DNA of 64,000 bases from positions 26,399 to 90,398 of the forward strand of contig NZ_JASJEU010000004.1 in the NCBI RefSeq assembly GCF_030077735.1, written 5' to 3'. The notes under the pieces were generated by a model. That model saw only the letters and a program-made list of their open reading frames with translations. It made no database searches and was not told the DNA's origin. The number at the start of each line of letters is the position of its first letter. Positions within the stretch are counted from its first letter, which is position 1. Of this stretch, positions 18,437-27,722 are shown one piece after another. Made by a program: the position numbers and the translations under genes. Origin of the DNA: Gordonibacter faecis. GTDB taxonomy: Bacteria > Actinomycetota > Coriobacteriia > Coriobacteriales > Eggerthellaceae.

Positions 18437-19036
18437 CTACAGATCCTTGCTGTACGTTCCCCACCAGGCTATGACCTGGTTGCGGAGTTCTTCGGGGGTG
18501 CCGTCGTTGTTGAAGACGACGTCGGCGGCTTCGATGCGGTCGGCATCGGTGATTTGGCGGGCGATGCGGCGGCGCACGTCCTGCTCGTCGAAGCCGGAGG
18601 CCACGGCGCGCTCAATACGCAGGTCGAGCGGAGCCAGCACGGCAATAACCACGTCGGCGTCATACGCGAGCGACGATGTACGGTTTTTGAACACGGAATA
18701 CTCCACCACCACGGCCTTGTTGCCGGCGGCAGACAGTTCGGCCACCTGGTCTCGGTAGGCGTCCTCGATGCGCGGCACCGTGATGCGATTCAGCTTGCGC
18801 GTTTCGGCGGGGCTCACGAACGCCTTGTGCGCGAGCGCCTTGCGGTCCACTTCGCCTTCCGCATTCATGATGTCGGCGCCGAACGTTTCGACAAGCTCTT
18901 CCTTCACGGTGTCCCAGGTGAGCACGTCGTGGCCCACCTTGTCCAGGTCGATGAACGGCAGCCCGGCATCCACGAGGGCTTTGCGGGCCGTCGACTTGCC
19001 AGCACCCATGCCACCTATGATGAACAGCTTTTTCAT
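18437..19036 (-). CDS. coaE: Dephospho-CoA kinase
   Basis: CoaE phosphorylates dephospho-CoA, the last step of coenzyme A synthesis. The 199-residue length is typical. The P-loop GGMGAGKST lies near residue 8, followed by the substrate site FIDLDKVGHDVL. The C-terminal R-rich lid and VVFNNDGTPEELRNQV are also standard. The start overlaps the mnmA stop by four bases (ATGA), so the two are translationally coupled. A terminator follows. Confidence 0.94.
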   Translation of the reverse strand: MKKLFIIGGMGAGKSTARKALVDAGLPFIDLDKVGHDVLTWDTVKEELVETFGADIMNAEGEVDRKALAHKAFVSPAETRKLNRITVPRIEDAYRDQVAELSAAGNKAVVVEYSVFKNRTSSLAYDADVVIAVLAPLDLRIERAVASGFDEQDVRRRIARQITDADRIEAADVVFNNDGTPEELRNQVIAWWGTYSKDL

Positions 19037-20100
19037 ACCGATGCTACCTCCTGAATCATGCCGCCTCCGAGCACGGTGGCCCCTTCGTAGAGCACGGCGT
19101 ACTGGCCCGGCGCCGTCGTTGGCTGGGGTTCGCGCAGCGCAAGGCGCACCCCGCCCGCGGGTTCGGGTTCTATGATACACGCAACGGCACGGCTCCGGTA
19201 GCGCAGTTTCACGCTGGCGGCGCGCGGCGCGTCCAAACGCTCAAAGGCCTGCCAGTTCGCGTGCGCCAGGTGCACGGAGCGAATGCGCGCTTCGTCGGCG
19301 AACCCCACCACCAGCTCGTTGGTGGCCACGCGCTTTTCCACTACGTAATACGGCTCGGGCGCGGCCACGCCAATGCCTTTGCGCTGCCCCACCGTGTAGT
19401 TGGAAAGACCCTCGTGGCGGCCCACTTCGCGGCCCGCGCCATCAACGATGGGGCCCGGCTCGTCGCGCACGCCGCGCTCACGCAAGAAGGCGCGGTAGTC
19501 GGTGGTGAAGCAGAGGTCCTGGCTTTCGGGCTTTTCAGCCACGGGAAGCTCCCAGTCCGCAGCCCGGATGCGGACTTCAACCTTCGTCATGCCGCCAAGC
19601 GGCAGCAAAAGGCGCGCCAGCTGGTCTTGGGAGAGTAGCGCCAGCATGTAGCTTTGGTCTTTGCGCTCGTCGAGCGCCGTTTTCACCACGTAGCGGCCGG
19701 AATCGGTCAGCTGCGCTATGCGCGCGTAGTGGCCGGTGGCCACCTTCTGGCAGCCCAGTTCATCGGCCGCTTGCAGCAGTGCGGGAAGCTTGCAGGAGGC
19801 ATTGCAGCCCACGCACGGGCTGGGCGTGAGGCCACACCCGCACGCCGCAGCAAAGGGCGCGGCCACCGCGTGCTCGAACGCTGCCGTACAGTCGCGCACC
19901 ACGTGGGGCACCCCCAGACACGCACACACAGAGGCGGCATCGGCCGCGGCGGCATCGGCAGACGCGTCGTCCTGAAAGCGGCAGGTCACGCCCACCACTT
20001 CGTAGCCGGCCTGCATCAGCAGCGCAGCGCACACCGCGCTGTCCACGCCGCCACTCATGCCCACCGCAACGCGCTGCACGCCTTCACTCACGTCCGCCAT
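19033..20100 (-). CDS. mnmA: tRNA-specific 2-thiouridylase
   Basis: MnmA thiolates U34 of Lys, Glu and Gln tRNAs using ATP and a sulfur donor. The 355-residue product has the PP-loop MSGGVDSAVCAALL near residue 15, the first catalytic Cys region PCVGCNASCKLPALL and the second in KPESQDLCF. A C-terminal beta barrel follows. ATG 20100 is preferred (AGGCAGGGG upstream); the longer frame to 20223 runs into a low-likelihood leader. It is coupled to coaE by a 4-base overlap. Confidence 0.95.
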   Translation of the reverse strand: MADVSEGVQRVAVGMSGGVDSAVCAALLMQAGYEVVGVTCRFQDDASADAAAADAASVCACLGVPHVVRDCTAAFEHAVAAPFAAACGCGLTPSPCVGCNASCKLPALLQAADELGCQKVATGHYARIAQLTDSGRYVVKTALDERKDQSYMLALLSQDQLARLLLPLGGMTKVEVRIRAADWELPVAEKPESQDLCFTTDYRAFLRERGVRDEPGPIVDGAGREVGRHEGLSNYTVGQRKGIGVAAPEPYYVVEKRVATNELVVGFADEARIRSVHLAHANWQAFERLDAPRAASVKLRYRSRAVACIIEPEPAGGVRLALREPQPTTAPGQYAVLYEGATVLGGGMIQEVASV

Positions 20101-20386
20101 ACCCCTGCCTTTCTTCGCCCGCACACCCCGCCGCGCGCGGAGCCTTTCAACCCGCCCAGTATAAAGGAAGAGCGCATGAAAACACCGCGCGCCTCCCCCG
20201 CAGAACGACAACTGGCGGCTCAACCTTATATGTCAGCCCCCTGCTGTATGTTAACAATTCGTGGAGGGTCTTCGCAGACGGGGCCTGCGGCGCTATGATG
20301 CGCTTTTGGTAACGGGAGGAAAACGCCGTGCCCCCACGTTCCGCGCTTCGGCGCACACGATGCGATAACCAGGGAGGATAGGCTGC

Positions 20387-22366
20387 ATGCCGGGCTCGAA
20401 ATCGCGCTACATACCCGCGCTTGATGGTTTGCGCGCGCTGGCCGTGCTGGCCGTTATCGCCTATCACATGCATATGCCCTGGGCCCCGGGCGGCCTTCTG
20501 GGCGTCACGGTGTTCTTCGTGCTGTCGGGCTACCTTATTACCAGCCTACTGCTTATTGAGCACGACAACACGAGCACCATCGACCTGCCGCACTTTTGGC
20601 TACGCCGCGTCCGGCGGCTCGTGCCTGCCATCGTGTTCGTGGTGGTGTGCACAGCGGCGCTCTGCACGCTGTTCAACCACGAGCTGCTAACGAAGATGCG
20701 CCCCGACGTGCTACCATCGCTGCTCTTCTTCAACAACTGGTGGCAGATATTCCATGACGTGTCGTACTTCGAGGCGTTGGGCTCGCCCTCGCCGCTGGCG
20801 CACTTTTGGTCGCTCGCCATTGAGGAGCAGTTCTACCTCGTGTGGCCGGTCGCCCTGCTGGTTTCGCTGAAAGCCGGTGCGAAGAAAACCACGCTGCGCA
20901 ACGCCACGCTGGTGTTGGCGGCGCTGTCGGCGCTTGAGATGGCGCTTCTGTTCGACCCCACCGCCGACCCCAGCCGCGTGTACTATGGCACCGACACGCG
21001 CGCGTTCTCCCTGCTCATTGGCGCATGGCTGGCCTTCGCGTGGCCGTCGCACCAGCTGGGCGCACAAGGCAGCGTGAAGCTGTCGAAGCGCGTGCGCACG
21101 GTGCTTGACGTGGTGGGCGTCGGCGCGCTGGTGGGCGTGGTACTAATGATGGCGTTTTCGAACGGGTTCTCGCCGTTTCTGTATGAAGGCGGGCTGGTGC
21201 TGTGTTCGGCGCTAACGGCCGTAGTCATTGCCGTAATGGTGCACCCGGCCAGCCTTCTAGGGCGCGCGGCGGGGGCGGCCCCGCTCGTGTGGATTGGTAA
21301 GCGCTCGTATGGCATTTACCTGTGGCATTATCCGCTGCTTTTGCTCATGGATCCGGGCGGCGTGGGCGAGGTGCCCTGGTGGCTGCGCCTGGTGCAGGTG
21401 GCCGTGGTGTTTGCGTGCGCGGCGTTTTCGTACCGCTTTGTGGAAGACCCCATTCGCCACGGAGCCATCGGGCGCTTCGTGAGTCGTGTGCGTGCGCACG
21501 AGGTGGCGCCGCAGCGTTGGCTTCAGAAGCATGCTGCGCAGGGAATTGGGTGTGTTGCACTGGTGCTGGTGGCCGCCGGAGGACTGGCGCTCGTACCGCC
21601 GACGTCGAGTGTGGAAGGCGCTGAACTGCTGAAACAGGAGGAACCGCACGATACGAACGCCGCCGCAGCCGACGCGAAGCAGGCACTGGCCGACAGCGTC
21701 ATAAACGACCCACCCGCCGACCAACCCGCGAACACGCCGCCCGAAAAACCACGGCTCGATGTGCTGATGATTGGCGACTCCGTGTCGGTGCGCGCCATAC
21801 CGGTATTTGACGAGGTGTTCCCCTTCGGCGCCATTGACGCTGCCATCAACCGGCAAATCTACGTGGGGCGCGAGGTGTACGACGCGTACAAGGACCAGGA
21901 TATTGTGGGTGGGCTGGTAGTGTTCGCGCTGGGAACCAACGGTCTGGCCACCGACGAGGAATTGGATGCGCTGGTGGCTGACGTGGGGCCGGACAAGCAG
22001 ATATGGTTCATCAACACGCGCAGTCCGCGCGATTGGGTGCAAGCGACCAACGAGGCCTTAGCCCGCGCCGCCGAGCGCTACGAGAATGTGCACCTCATCG
22101 ACTGGTTCGCGGCAAGCGAGGGTCGCGACGAGCTGTTCGACGGCGACGGCACCCACCTTACCGACGAGGGCGCGCGGTTCTACATCGACCTCGTACGCGA
22201 AGCCCTGGGCGACCGCCTCCCCCAACATGCCGAGGGCGACCGGAATGCCCTGGATGCTGCGCAGGAGGAACCCGTGGGCGACGCACAGGAAAAACCTGTG
22301 GAATCGGATGCGGAGCCGGAAGATCCCACTGCGGAACCCGAGCCTACGGGAGAAGAAACCGCGTAG
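20387..22366 (+). CDS. OatA-like acyltransferase (acyltransferase 3 + SGNH domain)
   Basis: This is a membrane O-acetyltransferase that probably modifies peptidoglycan or another envelope polymer. Residues about 1-390 form an acyltransferase_3 domain with about 10 membrane segments; ALDGLRALAVLAVIAYHMH holds the conserved His. After a linker, an extracellular SGNH domain (about 455-610) has the Ser in LMIGDSVSVRA, the Asn in ALGTNG and the Asp-His pair in DGTHLTDEGA, so the active site is complete. The last 50 residues are Glu/Pro/Ala-rich and disordered. GGGAGG precedes the ATG. It is transcribed alone and divergently from mnmA. The exact substrate is not provable from sequence. Confidence 0.87.
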   Translation: MPGSKSRYIPALDGLRALAVLAVIAYHMHMPWAPGGLLGVTVFFVLSGYLITSLLLIEHDNTSTIDLPHFWLRRVRRLVPAIVFVVVCTAALCTLFNHELLTKMRPDVLPSLLFFNNWWQIFHDVSYFEALGSPSPLAHFWSLAIEEQFYLVWPVALLVSLKAGAKKTTLRNATLVLAALSALEMALLFDPTADPSRVYYGTDTRAFSLLIGAWLAFAWPSHQLGAQGSVKLSKRVRTVLDVVGVGALVGVVLMMAFSNGFSPFLYEGGLVLCSALTAVVIAVMVHPASLLGRAAGAAPLVWIGKRSYGIYLWHYPLLLLMDPGGVGEVPWWLRLVQVAVVFACAAFSYRFVEDPIRHGAIGRFVSRVRAHEVAPQRWLQKHAAQGIGCVALVLVAAGGLALVPPTSSVEGAELLKQEEPHDTNAAAADAKQALADSVINDPPADQPANTPPEKPRLDVLMIGDSVSVRAIPVFDEVFPFGAIDAAINRQIYVGREVYDAYKDQDIVGGLVVFALGTNGLATDEELDALVADVGPDKQIWFINTRSPRDWVQATNEALARAAERYENVHLIDWFAASEGRDELFDGDGTHLTDEGARFYIDLVREALGDRLPQHAEGDRNALDAAQEEPVGDAQEKPVESDAEPEDPTAEPEPTGEETA

Positions 22367-22369
22367 GTA

Positions 22370-22420
22370 CCTGCGTTTTTGCGCTTCGCGCGAACGGGCG
22401 GTTCGTGAACCGCCCCTACG
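22370..22420. repeat. Dispersed hairpin repeat (GGGCGGTTCG/TGAACCGCCC type)
   Basis: ACCTGCGTTTTTGCGCTTCG is followed by the perfect palindrome GGGCGGTTCGTGAACCGCCC (22396-22415) and CTACG. Related copies are at 46741-46791, 60801-60856 and 63925-63944. Confidence 0.75.
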
Positions 22421-22452
22421 TGGCATCCCGAAATTATTCAGCACGTCCCGCG

Positions 22453-22488
22453 CAAAAAAGGAGCCGACCCTTGGGCCGGCTCCTTTTG
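22453..22488. terminator. Bidirectional terminator between the acyltransferase and rpsA
   Basis: AAAAGGAGCCGACCC pairs with GGGCCGGCTCCTTTT. A and T runs flank both sides between converging genes. Confidence 0.85.
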
Positions 22489-22509
22489 GTAACTCGTTTT
22501 TCAGGAAGG

Positions 22510-23748
22510 TTATTCCGCGGGGGTTTCCTCGGCGGGGGCCTCTTCGGCAGCAGCCTCGGCAGCCGGGGCTTCTTCCTTCTTTTCGGCCTTCTTCTTGGCC
22601 GGCTTCTCTTCCACCTGGATGGACTCGTCAACTTCAATCTCGAAGCCCAGTTCCTCGGCAGCAGCCTTCATGGACAGGGAGATACGGCGACGCTCGGGGT
22701 TGATCTCCATGACCTTCACCTTCACCTCGTCGCCAGCCTTCACGACCTGCGCAGGGGTGTCGATATGGCGCTGCGACATCTCGGAGATGTGCACCAGGCC
22801 CTCAATGGACTGGCCCAGCTCGATGAACGCACCAAACGGCACGATCTTCGTCACCTTGCCGTCGACGATGGTGCCCACCGGGTAGCTCTCGACGAGCTTG
22901 ATCCACGGATCCTCCGTCGTCTGCTTGAGGCCGAGCGAGATACGCTCACGCTGCAGATCGACGTCGAGCACCTCGACCTCCACCTCGTCGCCCACTTTGA
23001 CGACCTCGGAGGGATGGTTGACATGGTTCCAAGACAGCTCGGAGATGTGCACCAGGCCGTCGATGCCGCCCAGGTCGACGAATGCACCGAAGTCGACGAT
23101 GGAGGAAACAGTGCCCTTGAGACGCATGCCCTTCGACAGCTTCGCGAGGATTTCGGCACGCTCGTTCTTGCGGCCTTCCTCAAGCAGCACGCGGCGGGAC
23201 AGCACGACGTTGTTGCGGTTGCGATCCATCTCGATGACGCGCGCTTCGATCTCGGTGTTGAGGTACATGTCGAGATCCTTGACGCGACGGAGATCGACCA
23301 AAGACGCCGGCAGGAAGCCGCGCAGGCCGATGTCGAGGATGAGGCCGCCCTTGACGACTTCGATAACCTCGCCGGTAACCACTTCGCCAGCCTTGAACTT
23401 CTCTTCGACGCGAATCCAGGCACGCTCGTACTCGGCGCGCTTCTTGGAAAGAATCAGACGGCCGTCCTTGTCTTCCTTCTGCAGAACCAAAGCTTCAATC
23501 TTCTCGCCCAGTTCAACGATGTCAGACGGATCAGCGTCCTTGCGGATGGACAGCTCGCGGGAGGGAATGACGCCCTCGCTCTTGAAGCCGATGTCCACGA
23601 GCACTTCGTCGTGCTCGATTTTAACAACGGTGCCGTCGACGAGATCGCCCTCGTCAAATTCGGTCAGCGTGCCGTCAATCATCTCGTTCATCTGCTCGTC
23701 GGAGATGTCGCTGAAGTCGATGACGGACGTGTTCTTGATGTCGGTCAA
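22510..23748 (-). CDS. rpsA: 30S ribosomal protein S1
   Basis: S1 helps the 30S subunit bind mRNA. The 412-residue product has four S1 RNA-binding repeats (about 30-100, 115-185, 200-270 and 287-357), shown by GDLVDGTVVKIEHDEVLVDI, the GFLPASLVDLR segment and two GLVHISELSW/GLVHISEMSQ segments. Proteobacterial S1 has six repeats, so this is the short actinobacterial/Firmicute form. The last 45 residues are Lys/Glu/Ala-rich. The start is TTG at 23748 behind AAAGGGG; no in-frame ATG lies near, so the TTG start is well supported. A TATACT box at 23914-23909 implies a leader of about 155 bases. Confidence 0.95.
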   Translation of the reverse strand: MTDIKNTSVIDFSDISDEQMNEMIDGTLTEFDEGDLVDGTVVKIEHDEVLVDIGFKSEGVIPSRELSIRKDADPSDIVELGEKIEALVLQKEDKDGRLILSKKRAEYERAWIRVEEKFKAGEVVTGEVIEVVKGGLILDIGLRGFLPASLVDLRRVKDLDMYLNTEIEARVIEMDRNRNNVVLSRRVLLEEGRKNERAEILAKLSKGMRLKGTVSSIVDFGAFVDLGGIDGLVHISELSWNHVNHPSEVVKVGDEVEVEVLDVDLQRERISLGLKQTTEDPWIKLVESYPVGTIVDGKVTKIVPFGAFIELGQSIEGLVHISEMSQRHIDTPAQVVKAGDEVKVKVMEINPERRRISLSMKAAAEELGFEIEVDESIQVEEKPAKKKAEKKEEAPAAEAAAEEAPAEETPAE

Positions 23749-23908
23749 AACGGACCCCTTTCAAACTTACATCGGGGACCCTTCGTCATGATTACTTGTT
23801 CACACCATGTTCGCTTTGCAAAAGCTTGCTCGCTCAGCTGTGCAACAAAACATGTCTCGGGGGCCTACATTACGTCTGCTTACCGGCGTTATCCCGATAA
23901 GCTGCATT

Positions 23909-23914
23909 AGTATA
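23909..23914 (-). promoter_or_regulatory. rpsA -10 box
   Basis: TATACT on the minus strand is followed by about 155 bases of untranslated leader to the TTG start. No clear -35 is visible. Confidence 0.45.
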
Positions 23915-24014
23915 GCACAAGCCGCCCCCGGCTCCTTCCTCATTTTCAGGAAGCGCACGATATTAAAAATTACAAAATGAAACGCAACAGGGACCCACCC
24001 TGTTGCGCACGATA

Positions 24015-26942
24015 TTATGCGCACGATATTTCCGAGCCGCTTTCCGAACTTTCCGGGCCGAACGCAAGGCGCTCGAACGCGTCGGGGGGCAGCGGTTTCG
24101 CAAACAGAAAGCCCTGCAGCAAGTCACACCCCGCCTCTTCCAGGAAGCGGCGCTGCTCGTCGGTTTCCACGCCTTCGGCCACCGTTTTCATGTTGAGGCG
24201 TCGCGCCAGGCCAATGACCACCGACACGATGTCGGCACCGCGCCCGCCGTCTTCGTCCACCCCCGCGTCGTCGAAGAACACGCGATCAAGTTTCAACGTG
24301 TCCACCTCCAGGTTTTTGAGCACGTTCAGCGACGAATAGCCGCTGCCAAAATCGTCCAGTGAACAGGTGTAACCCACCCGATGGATGGCGTCGATAACGT
24401 GGGTGAGCAGCTGCGGGTTGTCAAACACTAGCGTTTCGGTGAGTTCGAATTCGATGAGCGAGGCCGGCACGCCGCAGCGGTGGCGCACCTCCTCGAAGCG
24501 GTTGAGGAAGTGCGGGTCGCGCAGGTGCACGCGCGAGAGGTTCACCGACACCGGCACGGGGCGGCGGCGCGCGACAAGCCAGTCGTGCAGAAGAAGACAT
24601 ACCTGCTCAAACACGTACAAGTCAAGCTCCACAATGAAACCGTTGCGCTCGAACAGCGGGATGAAGTCGTTGGGCGGCACCAGCCCGCGCTCGGGGTCGC
24701 GCCAACGCACGAGCGCCTCGGCGCCGGCTATCACGCCGCGGCGCAGGTCAAGCTTGGGCTGGAGATACACGATGAACTCGCCAGCTTCGAGGGCCGCACG
24801 CATGCGACCTTCCACATCCTTTTCGTGGGCGAGGCGCACGCGGTCTTCGTTATTGTAGAAGCGGCATGAACTCAGCCGGCCCGTGCGCACGCCGGACGAC
24901 GCCTTGCTGAGGGCCACGTTGGCGCGGTCTTGTATCTGCATCATGGGTAGCGCAGGATCGTCCACCACGTAGATGCCCGCCGTGAGCGTGAGCAGGTAGG
25001 CCTGCGCATTTCCCAAGGTGAGTCCCGCATTTGCGGCGGCGGCCACCTCTTCCACGCGCGCGGCCACACGCTCGGCTTGGTCCGCTTTCACCAGCAGGTT
25101 GAAAAGGTCGGCCGAAATGCGGGCCGCCAACTCACCTTCGCTCAGGTGTGCGTCAATACTTTCATGCACGGCGCGCAGCACGGCATCGCCCGCGTCCAGG
25201 CCGAACTGGTCGTTCACTACCTTGAACTTGTCCACGTCAAGCGCCACAAGTGCATAGGTGCCCGGCGGCGCGGCCTTCACGGCAGCACCTGCGTCGGCCT
25301 CAAAGCTGGTGCGGTTACGTCCACCGGTCACTGAGTCAACGTAGGCCAGCGTACGCAGACGCTCGGCAGCCTCTTCGGCGCGGCGGCGCTGCCGCTCGGT
25401 TTCAGTGGTGTCCAGGTACAACACCAGATACACGGGGTCACCCTCAATCCAGTCCACACAGTCCGCGTACACGCGGAAGGACGCCTTCTCGTTGGCGCGA
25501 CTGATGGCCTCCACGTCGAAGGACACCGACTCGCCTCTAAGGATGCGCGAGAAGAACTGTTTCACCACGTCGGCGTTGAAATCGAGGTTTTTCTGAAACA
25601 GCTTGGCCGTCAATGGGTCGTCCACCGCACCAAAGAAGTCGACAAAGCGTTCATTGCCGTACAAAAGCTTAAGCCCCTGCGGACTTACGCGATAGCGCGC
25701 GACAAACCCGGGGAGGTTGTCGTAGGTGGCAGCCTGCTCGCGCTCGAGACGCGCCACGTCACCCAAGCTGACGGAGGCAGTTACGTGGTCGGGCGTCTCG
25801 TCTCCAACCACTTGTAGCAAACGCCCCGACAGCGCCTTTTCCAGATGGTAGCGACGCTTGCGCGCATACATTTCGGCATCGGCAGCCGCCAGTAAGGCGG
25901 AGACGTCGGACGGGCGCGCCGACCACTGAGCACCGATAGCCACGCGGTCTCCACCAGGCCCTTCGCCCTCTGTCGTACAGGGAAAGGCGCGCTCAAGTGC
26001 GGACGTCATGCGGGAGAAACTTGCTTCGTCCACGTTACGCACGAGCGCCACAAACTCATCACCGCCGATGCGGTAAAGGTCGGCACCCGGCAGCGCATCG
26101 GCCAAGGTTGCGGCGCAGGCAACGAGCACTTCGTCGCCGCACGCATGGCCGTACACATCGTTCGTCTCCTTGAGGTCATTCACATCCACAAAAGCAATAC
26201 CAAGCGAGCCTTCCTTTGCCTTCTTGAGGTGCTCAAGATCCACCAAATAGCGGTTGCGGTTGTAGAGGCCGGTCAACTCGTCGTGGTAGCTCATGAGCGT
26301 GAGGCGACGCTCCGTTTCTATGCGCCTCTCCGTCATCATGAAGAAGTACGCGAGCGTTTTTAGCGGTGAAGACACATTACGCACGAGCGACCGCGCGGGG
26401 TTGTCGATACCAAGAAACCCTACCACTTTGCCATCTCGTTCAAGGGGAGCCGCCGCCACGCTATCGATGCTTTGGGCAGTGAGCGCTTCGCGGTCGGCCG
26501 ATCCTAACGGTAGTGCAGCAACGTTTTCAATGATGAGGCATTCGCCGTTTTCAAGGAACGGCGCCCATCGCTCAACAATGGAGCGAGTCACACCCTGAAG
26601 GCTCTCTTTATAAGGTATTACCCCGGAAGCGCACCACTCGTGCGTGTTCGACATCAGATCGCCGTGGAAGCGCATGAGGTAGGTGCGATCGGCCTGGAAA
26701 TACGCCCCGAGCGTGCTCAGCATGATGTCGGCTGCACTGTCGATATCGCACACACGATACAGCTCGTGGGCGCACCGCAGCACCATGCTTTCGGCTTCGA
26801 GTGCATTGCGCAACTCCGCTTCCCCGTTGTTGGTAAGCTGCGCGGGTGCGCTGGCGTGGAAGGACTGAGGGAGCGTGCAGTTGTCGTTTTCGTCATGCTG
26901 AGCGGGGGTGTTTCCCACAGATTCGAACACGGTGCGCGCCAT
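24015..26942 (-). CDS. GAF-GGDEF-PAS-GGDEF-EAL cyclic-di-GMP protein
   Basis: This is a large (about 975 residues) cytoplasmic signalling protein with no obvious membrane segment. Order: a GAF-like sensor (about 50-220), GGDEF domain 1 with intact RIGGDEF (near 320), a PAS-like segment (about 410-520), GGDEF domain 2 in which the motif is SADLF and so degenerate, and a C-terminal EAL domain (about 710-960). The EAL domain keeps EAL in AGAEALVRW, ELTET, DDFGSGYSSL and AEGVET, as expected for an active phosphodiesterase. The net direction cannot be predicted. The frame is open to a TTG at 26990, but that codon sits in the T-run of the fur terminator; ATG 26942 with GGAGGG directly before it is preferred, with some doubt. 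Confidence 0.85.
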   Translation of the reverse strand: MARTVFESVGNTPAQHDENDNCTLPQSFHASAPAQLTNNGEAELRNALEAESMVLRCAHELYRVCDIDSAADIMLSTLGAYFQADRTYLMRFHGDLMSNTHEWCASGVIPYKESLQGVTRSIVERWAPFLENGECLIIENVAALPLGSADREALTAQSIDSVAAAPLERDGKVVGFLGIDNPARSLVRNVSSPLKTLAYFFMMTERRIETERRLTLMSYHDELTGLYNRNRYLVDLEHLKKAKEGSLGIAFVDVNDLKETNDVYGHACGDEVLVACAATLADALPGADLYRIGGDEFVALVRNVDEASFSRMTSALERAFPCTTEGEGPGGDRVAIGAQWSARPSDVSALLAAADAEMYARKRRYHLEKALSGRLLQVVGDETPDHVTASVSLGDVARLEREQAATYDNLPGFVARYRVSPQGLKLLYGNERFVDFFGAVDDPLTAKLFQKNLDFNADVVKQFFSRILRGESVSFDVEAISRANEKASFRVYADCVDWIEGDPVYLVLYLDTTETERQRRRAEEAAERLRTLAYVDSVTGGRNRTSFEADAGAAVKAAPPGTYALVALDVDKFKVVNDQFGLDAGDAVLRAVHESIDAHLSEGELAARISADLFNLLVKADQAERVAARVEEVAAAANAGLTLGNAQAYLLTLTAGIYVVDDPALPMMQIQDRANVALSKASSGVRTGRLSSCRFYNNEDRVRLAHEKDVEGRMRAALEAGEFIVYLQPKLDLRRGVIAGAEALVRWRDPERGLVPPNDFIPLFERNGFIVELDLYVFEQVCLLLHDWLVARRRPVPVSVNLSRVHLRDPHFLNRFEEVRHRCGVPASLIEFELTETLVFDNPQLLTHVIDAIHRVGYTCSLDDFGSGYSSLNVLKNLEVDTLKLDRVFFDDAGVDEDGGRGADIVSVVIGLARRLNMKTVAEGVETDEQRRFLEEAGCDLLQGFLFAKPLPPDAFERLAFGPESSESGSEISCA

Positions 26943-26992
26943 CCCTCCTTTTGATTGTTTCAACGTGATCCCGTGCGGGTGGAGCGTCAAAA

Positions 26993-27030
26993 AACACCAC
27001 CCCCCATACTATAACGTAAGGAGGGTGGTT
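26993..27030 (-). terminator. Terminator after the Fur-family gene
   Basis: On the minus strand ACCACCC and GGGTGGT pair and are followed by GTTTTTT. A possible promoter for the downstream GGDEF/EAL gene (TTTTCA 27035-27030, TATAGT 27013-27008) overlaps the hairpin. Confidence 0.6.
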
Positions 27031-27095
27031 GAAAACAGGGCTATCAAGTCGTTACCTTTACGAACGCGCAACCACGGCGCGTCGAGCGGCCCGGG

Positions 27096-27530
27096 CTAGC
27101 CGCGTTGGGCGGCAGCGCGGCAGTCGGCGCACACTCCGTCGAAGATGATTTCGTGGCCTTCAATGGTAAAGCCATACGAGTCGACCACCTGGGCTAACAG
27201 GTTTTCCTGATAGGGCATGTCAATGTCGAACACGCCGCCGCACACGCGACACTTCCCGTGGTAATGCGGCTCGTTAAAGAAGTCGTAGCGGTCGGCGCCG
27301 TTCGGCACCTCCACGCGCAGCACTTCCCCGCGGTTCGCCAACACGCCCAAGTTGCGATACACCGTGGCGCGCGAGATGTTCGGATGCTTCGCCCGCACGA
27401 CGTCGTACACGTCGGCTGACGTGGGGTGATTATGCAGCGAACGCACCGCCTCCAGCACAAGGGCTCGCTGTATGGTGTTGCGCGTGGGCGGGGCCGCCGC
27501 ACTGGTCCGCTTTCCGGTGGCTGTGCTCAT
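27096..27530 (-). CDS. Fur family transcriptional regulator, PerR-like
   Basis: This is a DNA-binding metalloregulator of 144 residues. It has an N-terminal winged helix (about 18-85, with ATVYRNLGVLANRGEV), then the metal-binding dimerisation domain. The segment DRYDFFNEPHYHGKC is close to the PerR regulatory site (RFDF...HYH). Structural zinc ligands are CRVCGG and CADC. This suggests peroxide sensing rather than iron, but the call is by resemblance only. The ATG has GAGGAG upstream, and a minus-strand TATAAT lies at 27582-27577. No catalase or peroxidase gene is adjacent. Confidence 0.88.
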   Translation of the reverse strand: MSTATGKRTSAAAPPTRNTIQRALVLEAVRSLHNHPTSADVYDVVRAKHPNISRATVYRNLGVLANRGEVLRVEVPNGADRYDFFNEPHYHGKCRVCGGVFDIDMPYQENLLAQVVDSYGFTIEGHEIIFDGVCADCRAAAQRG

Positions 27531-27576
27531 AGACGCTCCTCTGATGGTCGCTTAACTGTAGTGTAAGTCAAATAGG

Positions 27577-27582
27577 ATTATA
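27577..27582 (-). promoter_or_regulatory. -10 box of the Fur-family gene
   Basis: Minus-strand TATAAT in an AT-rich stretch about 50 bases before the start. The AT-rich surroundings could also carry an autoregulatory Per-type box, but no clear palindrome is seen. Confidence 0.45.
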
Positions 27583-27722
27583 TCTCATTAGCGACCAGAT
27601 GCAAGTCGCGGGTGCGGCGTGGCGCACCTCTGCGCACCGAACGGCGGCGAAATCATCCCCGGGGAGCGATGGGTGGGCGGCGGGTTGCGGTAAAGTAGAG
27701 GGGTATAAGGAAGGAGATACAC

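Noticed and set aside
22003..23910. Plus-strand frame of about 635 codons across the acyltransferase end and rpsA
   Set aside because: Antisense to rpsA and overlapping a terminator; composition is typical of a shadow frame.
26943..26990. TTG start at 26990 for the GGDEF/EAL protein
   Set aside because: The codon sits in the T-run of the upstream terminator and has no ribosome site.
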